Source: Pseudomonadota bacterium
GTDB lineage: Bacteria; Myxococcota; Myxococcia; Myxococcales; Myxococcaceae
Length of the DNA stretch: 9,732 nucleotides
Assembly: GCA_023424585.1 (NCBI GenBank)
Contig: JAFADT010000823.1
Location: 1 to 9,732 of the forward strand
Direction: 5' to 3'
Shown one piece after another: positions 6,063 through 9,732 of this stretch. A program made the position numbers and the translations under genes. Every line of letters starts with the position of its first letter. The stretch's first letter is position 1. The notes under the pieces are model-generated. The model made no database searches and was not told the DNA's origin. It was given only the letters and a program-made list of their open reading frames with translations.

Positions 6063-6124
6063 CCTTTCGCCACCAGCGACGGCGGCGGAATCTCAGCCCT
6101 GACAAGCAAGCGGGTGGCGAAGGG
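6063..6124 (-). promoter_or_regulatory. Stem that could mask the ribosome binding site of the small ORF
   Basis: TTCGCCACC (6066-6074) and GGTGGCGAA (6113-6121) are perfect 9-nt inverse copies. Two more pairs follow beyond one mismatch, giving arms 6063-6074 and 6113-6124. In minus-strand RNA the 3' arm GGTGGCGAAAGG covers much of the AAAGGAG site of the 52-residue ORF. This could make translation conditional, but a 9-bp match over this distance is not rare in such GC-rich DNA. Confidence 0.25.
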
Positions 6125-6171
6125 CCCTCGGTGCGCCGCGGGTACGCGCGTGGAAGCGGGGGCGACAAACC

Positions 6172-6187
6172 TGACAGAAGGCTGTCA
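6172..6187. promoter_or_regulatory. 16-bp palindrome upstream of the GFA-family gene
   Basis: TGACAG and CTGTCA (6172-6177, 6182-6187) are perfect inverse half-sites around AAGG, 54 bp before the GFA start and 119 bp before the small ORF on the other strand. The form is typical of a dimeric repressor operator. The left half with the preceding C reads CTGACA, close to a -35 box, but no matching -10 is evident. Confidence 0.35.
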
Positions 6188-6241
6188 CGAGCCGGGGCGA
6201 CATTGGGTGCGTTCCCTCAACGCGGCACCGGAGCCTCCGCC

Positions 6242-6691
6242 ATGACCCAGAGCGACCTTTCGAAGACCCCTCCCCTGCGCGGCCTGCACACCTACGCGGG
6301 CGGCTGCCTGTGTGGCGCCGTGCGCTACGAGGCCACCGTGGACCTGGCCGGCGTGAGCCGCTGCAACTGCACCATCTGCATGAAGTACGGCTATGGCGGC
6401 GGCGTGGGGATGAAGCCGGACGCCTTCCGGCTCCTGAAGGGGCAGGACGCCATCAAGAAGTACGGGCGCGACGGCAGCCCCAACACCCGCAGCTTTTGCG
6501 GGTGCTGCGGCGTCGTGTGCTTCGGCGACGGCGACGTCCCGGAGCTGGGTGGGAAGTTCGTCTCCATCTACGTCAACACGCTGGATGACGTGGACCCGTC
6601 GCTGCTCACCTTCAGCTACTGGGACGGCCGGCACGACAACTGGGCGGCCGGGGCGCGGCCCACGCCGTGGCCCTTCCAGGCCGCCGCCTGA
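6242..6691 (+). CDS. GFA-family protein (glutathione-dependent formaldehyde-activating enzyme-like)
   Basis: 149 residues, full length for the family. The zinc-binding cysteines sit in three expected places: GGCLCGAVRYEA (20-31; Cys22, Cys24), CNCTIC (41-46), and FCGCCG (85-90; Cys86, Cys89). These match the CxCG, CxCxxC and FCxxCG signature of the Mss4-like GFA fold, which binds two zinc ions. The founding member was proposed to help form S-hydroxymethylglutathione from formaldehyde and glutathione, but most members have unknown substrates, so that activity should not be assumed. It is a cytosolic protein with no signal peptide. The ATG at 6242 is preceded by GGAG with an 8-nt spacer; an upstream in-frame extension to 5837 crosses hairpins and is rejected. 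A palindrome lies 54 bp upstream, and the gene converges with the FAD dehydrogenase. Confidence 0.93.
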   Translation: MTQSDLSKTPPLRGLHTYAGGCLCGAVRYEATVDLAGVSRCNCTICMKYGYGGGVGMKPDAFRLLKGQDAIKKYGRDGSPNTRSFCGCCGVVCFGDGDVPELGGKFVSIYVNTLDDVDPSLLTFSYWDGRHDNWAAGARPTPWPFQAAA

Positions 6692-6706
6692 CGCCGCCTG
6701 GGAGGC

Positions 6707-6729
6707 GCAGGGGCCCTCCGCGCCCCTGC
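6707..6729. terminator. Hairpin between convergent GFA and FAD dehydrogenase genes
   Basis: GCAGGGGC (6707-6714) and GCCCCTGC (6722-6729) form a perfect 8-bp stem with a 7-nt loop, 15 nt after one stop codon and 16 nt before the other. It is placed to serve as a bidirectional terminator. No T-tract follows on either side. Confidence 0.5.
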
Positions 6730-6745
6730 CCGTCACCGCCCGTGT

Positions 6746-8401
6746 CTACACATTCCCCGCGGCGGCCCGGCCCGCGGCGCGGCCGGAGAAGATGCAGCCC
6801 CCCAGGAACGTCCCTTCCAGGGCGCGGTAGCCGTGGACGCCGCCGCCTCCGAAGCCGGCCACCTCGCCTGCCGCGTAGAGCCCCGGGATGGTCTGCCCCC
6901 GGGCGTTGAAGACGCGGCCCTGGAGGTCGGTCTCGAAGCCGCCCAGCGTCTTGCGCGTGAGGATGTTCAGCTTCACGCCGATGAGCGGCCCCGCGTTCGG
7001 GTCCAGGAGGCGGTGCGGCTTCGCGGTCCGCACCAGCTTGTCGCCCCGGTAGTTGCGCGCCTGCCGGATGGCGGCGAGCTGCAGGTCCTTGCTGAAGGGG
7101 TTGTCCATCTGGAGGTCGCGGGCCTTCACCTCGCGCTCCACCGTGGCGAAGTCCAGCAGCGGGGTCTTCGTCTTCGCGTTCATCCCGGCGACCAGGTCGC
7201 GCAGGTTGTCGGAGACGACGAAGTCCTCGCCCTTCTCCTTGAAGGCCTCCACCGGGCCCATGGCCTTCTTGCCCACGGCGCGGTTGAGCACGCCCAGCCA
7301 GTCCTTGCCGGTGAGGTCCGGGTTCTGCTCGGAGCCGGAGAGCGCGAACTCCTTCTTGATGATCCACTGGTTGAGGATGAACCAGGTGTGCTCGTGGCCC
7401 GTCTTGAGGATGTATTCCAGCGTGCCCAGCGTGTCGAAGCCGGGGAACAGCGGCGGCGGCAGGCGCTTGCCGGTGGCGTCCAGCCAGAGGGAACTGGGGC
7501 CCGGCAGGATGCGGATGCCGTGCCGGGGCCAGATGGGGTTCCAGTTCCGCAGGCCCTCCGTGTAGTGCCACATGCGGTCGCGGTTGATGAGGCGCCCGCC
7601 CGCGGCCTCCGTGATGGCGATCATCCGGCCGTCCACGTGGTCGGGCACGCCCTGGACCATGAACTTCGGCGCGGGGCCCATGCGCTGGGGCCACGCCTTG
7701 CGCACGAGCTCGTGGTTGCCGCCGATGCCGCCGGACGTGACGATGACCGCGCCCGCGCGCAGCTCGAAGTCACCCGTCGTCACGCGCGAGCTGCTGACGC
7801 CGCGAGGGACCTCCGTGGGCTCCAGCACCTTGCCGCGCACGCCCACCACCGCGCCGTCCTGCGTGAGCAGCTCGTCCACGCGGTGGCGGAAGTGGAAGGT
7901 GAGGGTGCCCTTCGCCTCCGCGGCCCTGGCCCGGCGCACGAAGGGCTCCAGCACGCCGGGGCCGGTGCCCCAGGTGACGTGGAAGCGGGGGACGGAGTTG
8001 CCGTGGCCCACGGCGCCGTGGCCGCCGCGCTCCGCCCAGCCCACCACGGGGAACCAGCTCATGCCCTGCTGGACCAGCCAGGGGCGCATCTCGCCCGCGG
8101 CGAAGGCGACGAAGGCCTCCGCCCACTTGCGCGGCCAGTGGTCCTCCTCGCGGTCGAAGGCCGCGGTGCCCATCCAGTCCTCCAGCGCGAGCGCGTGGGA
8201 GTCCTTGATGCCCATGCGCCGCTGCTCGGGCGAGTCCACGAGGAACAGGCCGCCGAACGACCAGAACGCCTGGCCGCCCAGGTTCTGCGGCCCCTCCTGG
8301 TCCACCACGGCGACGCGCCTGCCCGCGTCCGCGAGCTCCGTCGCGGCCACGAGGCCCGCGAGCCCTCCGCCCACGACGATGACATCCACTTCCTGTCCCA
8401 T
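6746..8401 (-). CDS. FAD-binding dehydrogenase (3-oxosteroid 1-dehydrogenase-like, FRD/KsdD superfamily)
   Basis: 551 residues. The start is set at ATG 8401 because it directly precedes the dinucleotide-binding strand VDVIVVGGGLAGLVAA (5-20) and has GGAGG with a 6-nt spacer; a 43-residue upstream extension lacks these. The GGGLAG loop binds FAD, and WSFGGLFLVDSPEQRRMGI (47-65) is characteristic of the putative FAD-binding dehydrogenases related to KsdD and fumarate reductase. The C-terminal FAD-binding stretch is GLYAAGEVAG (507-516), the Gly-rich FGGGGVHGYRAL, then GGCIFSGRAAG (534-544). Members oxidise or reduce C-C bonds next to carbonyl groups; here the substrate cannot be read from sequence. 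There is no signal peptide, so it is likely cytosolic. It shares a 106-bp divergent promoter region with the methyltransferase gene. No steroid-catabolism genes surround it, which weakens a steroid assignment. Confidence 0.93.
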   Translation of the reverse strand: MGQEVDVIVVGGGLAGLVAATELADAGRRVAVVDQEGPQNLGGQAFWSFGGLFLVDSPEQRRMGIKDSHALALEDWMGTAAFDREEDHWPRKWAEAFVAFAAGEMRPWLVQQGMSWFPVVGWAERGGHGAVGHGNSVPRFHVTWGTGPGVLEPFVRRARAAEAKGTLTFHFRHRVDELLTQDGAVVGVRGKVLEPTEVPRGVSSSRVTTGDFELRAGAVIVTSGGIGGNHELVRKAWPQRMGPAPKFMVQGVPDHVDGRMIAITEAAGGRLINRDRMWHYTEGLRNWNPIWPRHGIRILPGPSSLWLDATGKRLPPPLFPGFDTLGTLEYILKTGHEHTWFILNQWIIKKEFALSGSEQNPDLTGKDWLGVLNRAVGKKAMGPVEAFKEKGEDFVVSDNLRDLVAGMNAKTKTPLLDFATVEREVKARDLQMDNPFSKDLQLAAIRQARNYRGDKLVRTAKPHRLLDPNAGPLIGVKLNILTRKTLGGFETDLQGRVFNARGQTIPGLYAAGEVAGFGGGGVHGYRALEGTFLGGCIFSGRAAGRAAAGNV

Positions 8402-8415
8402 GGCGTGCCTCCCGG

Positions 8416-8452
8416 TAGCGACTGGCGCGCGGATGATAGCGACTCGCGCGGA
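8416..8452. promoter_or_regulatory. Imperfect tandem repeat in the divergent promoter gap
   Basis: TAGCGACTGGCGCGCGGA (8416-8433) and TAGCGACTCGCGCGGA (8437-8452) differ only by a 2-nt insertion. The identical TAGCGACT cores are 21 bp apart, two helical turns, so they would face the same side of DNA. This fits tandem operator sites controlling the FAD dehydrogenase (start 8401) and possibly the methyltransferase (start 8508); a local duplication is the alternative. Confidence 0.35.
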
Positions 8453-8507
8453 GGGCGGAGCACCCTTCCACTGCGCAACGCCAGGGCCCGGGGGTAGACT
8501 CCCGCGC

Positions 8508-9212
8508 ATGGAATCCGGTGTGAAGGGCAACGCGGGACCGCTGGGCCATGACGCCGCCGCCTACGCGCAGCGTCAGGAGGGGCTGTCCCCGGAGCCGCTG
8601 CGGGACGCGGCCTGGAGCGTGGCGGGGCAGCGGGCCTTCGGCGTGGTGCTCGACGTGGGCTCGGGCAGCGGCGGGTGGATCCGCCGGCTGCAACAGAACC
8701 CGGCCGTCGAGCGCATCCTCAGCACGGACATCCACGACGCGGGCGCCAGCCGCCTGCCGGGGGTGGAGTTCCAGCTGCGGGACGTGTCGCGGGACGCGCT
8801 CCCATGGGGTGACGCGTCGGTGGACTGGGTGTTCGCCATTGAAGTGCTGGAGCACCTGGCCAACCCGCGGCACTTCGTGAAGGAGGCCTTCCGCGTGCTC
8901 AAGCCCGGCGGGCACCTCTTCTTCACCACGCCCAACAACGACAGCCTGACGGCGCGGCTGTCCTTCCTGGTCCGGGGCTACTTCCCCGCGTTCTGCGAGC
9001 AGGACTACCGGGACTCCGGACACATCACCCCCATCACGGAGCTGGACGCGCGGCGCATGGCCGTGGAGGCGGGGTTCCAGTCCATCGACTTCGACTACCC
9101 GCTGCCCGGGCGGATTCCGCGCAGCGGCGTGTACTGGCAGCGCTTCCTGCCCGGGCTTCGCGGCCGGTGGTGGAGCGACGGGCTGTTCGCGCTGCTGACC
9201 CGTCCGCGCTGA
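8508..9212 (+). CDS. Class I SAM-dependent methyltransferase
   Basis: 234 residues with a complete Rossmann methyltransferase core. Motif I is VLDVGSGSGGW (47-57), binding S-adenosylmethionine; the strand-2 acid is Asp74 in STDIH. Motif II/III is DALPWGDASVDWVFAIEVLEHL (96-117), and LKPGGHLFFTTPN (131-143) is the post-core strand typical of the UbiE/Methyltransf_11 group. The C-terminal part (144-234) is rich in aromatic residues and probably forms the substrate lid. The ATG at 8508 is chosen because it gives the usual short N-terminal helix; the upstream G-run (8490-8494) is a poor binding site, so GTG 8520 is possible. The substrate is unknown: small molecule, lipid or sugar intermediates are all possible. 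It diverges from the FAD dehydrogenase and is followed by tag after 74 nt. Confidence 0.92.
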   Translation: MESGVKGNAGPLGHDAAAYAQRQEGLSPEPLRDAAWSVAGQRAFGVVLDVGSGSGGWIRRLQQNPAVERILSTDIHDAGASRLPGVEFQLRDVSRDALPWGDASVDWVFAIEVLEHLANPRHFVKEAFRVLKPGGHLFFTTPNNDSLTARLSFLVRGYFPAFCEQDYRDSGHITPITELDARRMAVEAGFQSIDFDYPLPGRIPRSGVYWQRFLPGLRGRWWSDGLFALLTRPR

Positions 9213-9286
9213 AAAAGGCAGCCGGCGGGACTGGCCGCCTGTTCAGTCTCCGTGGTAGCCCTGCCGCGAACCAACGAGGAGCGCGG

Positions 9287-9732
9287 ATGCAACAGCGTTG
9301 CGTGTGGGTGGGGACGGATCCGCTGTACCAGACCTACCACGACGAGGAGTGGGGCGTGCCCGTGCGCGACAGCCGCGCGCTCTGGGAGATGTTGATGCTG
9401 GAGGGCTTCCAGGCGGGGCTCGCGTGGATCGTCATCCTGCGCAAGCGCGAGGCCTTCCGGAAGGCGTTCAAGGGCTTCGACCCGAAGGTGGTGGCGCGCT
9501 TCACGGAGAAGGACGTCACGCGCCTGATGGCGGACGAGGGCATCGTCCGGGCGCGCGCGAAGATTGAGGCGACCATCGGCAACGCGCGCGCGTATTTGAA
9601 GATGCAGGAGGCGGGCGAGGACTTCTCCACCTTCGTCTGGGGCATGGCTGGTGGGAAGCCCCTCCGCAACGCGTGGAAGGGCCGGGGCGACGTTCCGGCG
9701 AAGACGCCGCTGTCGGAGGTGTACTCCAAGGC
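9287..9732 (+). CDS. tag: DNA-3-methyladenine glycosylase I, 3' truncated by the window
   Basis: The first 148 codons of tag are present; the frame has no stop and runs off the right edge. The ATG at 9287 follows AGGAG with a 5-nt spacer. The protein begins MQQRCVWVGTDPLYQTYHDE and aligns with E. coli Tag one residue out of register. Cys5 and His18 match two of the four zinc ligands (the other two lie beyond the window), Glu39 in MLEGFQAGLAW (37-47) matches the base-binding acid, and GNARAYLKMQEAGE is a family landmark. The enzyme removes 3-methyladenine from alkylated DNA as the first step of base excision repair, in the cytosol. The gene is 74 nt after the methyltransferase gene on the same strand; whether they share a transcript is unclear. 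Confidence 0.95.
   Translation, partial: MQQRCVWVGTDPLYQTYHDEEWGVPVRDSRALWEMLMLEGFQAGLAWIVILRKREAFRKAFKGFDPKVVARFTEKDVTRLMADEGIVRARAKIEATIGNARAYLKMQEAGEDFSTFVWGMAGGKPLRNAWKGRGDVPAKTPLSEVYSK

Noticed and set aside
5837..6241. Upstream extension of the GFA-family gene
   Set aside because: It crosses hairpins and a palindrome, is Arg/Gly-rich, and is unneeded for the family length; ATG 6242 has a good binding site.
6833..8497. 554-codon plus-strand frame opposite the FAD dehydrogenase
   Set aside because: It has biased composition with no motifs, and the minus strand carries an unmistakable flavoprotein.
7572..8507. Long N-terminal extension of the methyltransferase
   Set aside because: The extension runs antisense through the FAD dehydrogenase and has Ser/Pro/Arg-rich shadow composition. 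The methyltransferase fold starts just after 8508.
9213..9245. Minus-strand hairpin followed by TTTTT after the methyltransferase gene
   Set aside because: The stem is only 5 bp and several bases separate it from the T-run; no minus-strand gene is upstream to need it.

Overview
The window is very GC-rich (about 70% by eye), densely coding, and has strong G/C bias at third codon positions. The gene set (a BlaR1-type peptidase fused to a lytic transglycosylase, a divergent Clp ATPase fused to a release-factor-like module, a broad-family HNH protein, a KsdD-like flavoprotein) suggests a myxobacterium of the Myxococcus/Corallococcus type. The taxonomic call is inference from composition and gene content. 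There is no CRISPR array, insertion sequence or prophage gene, so this looks like chromosomal sequence.

Layout. Plus strand: a 5'-truncated M56 peptidase/lytic transglycosylase fusion (2-1234) and an unrecognised 266-residue protein with an L7/L12-like N-terminus (1344-2144). Minus strand, in transcription order: a possible small ORF with a good ribosome binding site (6052-5894), a hairpin that may end its transcript (5855-5824), a tRNA-Trp(CCA)-like gene with an abnormally short D-arm (5777-5710), an HNH endonuclease starting 24 nt after the tRNA 3' end (5686-5144), a hairpin just after its stop codon (5142-5116), and a 940-residue Clp-type AAA+ ATPase whose C-terminal third is a degenerate RF2-like release factor (5054-2232). 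Plus strand again: a GFA-family zinc protein (6242-6691), converging on a minus-strand FAD dehydrogenase (8401-6746). That gene diverges across a 106-bp promoter gap from a class I methyltransferase (8508-9212). The window ends inside tag, DNA-3-methyladenine glycosylase I (9287 onward).

The most interesting part is the minus-strand block at 2232-6052. The AAA+/RF2 protein keeps intact ATPase motifs in its second ring and a ClpP-docking-like LGF loop. It has lost the second-ring pore-loop tyrosines, the first-ring Walker B acids, and the release factor's stop-codon-reading SPF and catalytic GGQ motifs. It looks like a ribosome- or translation-directed Clp relative with a new mechanism. Nearby lies a tRNA with bacterial Trp identity features and a rebuilt D-arm. 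RF2 and tRNA-Trp compete at UGA codons, so a link to UGA decoding or ribosome rescue is conceivable, but this is a hypothesis only. The remaining genes look like ordinary metabolism and repair genes.

The longest stretch without a confident gene is 5778-6241. It holds the candidate small ORF, three inverted repeats and a 16-bp palindrome near the GFA gene. I saw no convincing sigma-70 promoter there.
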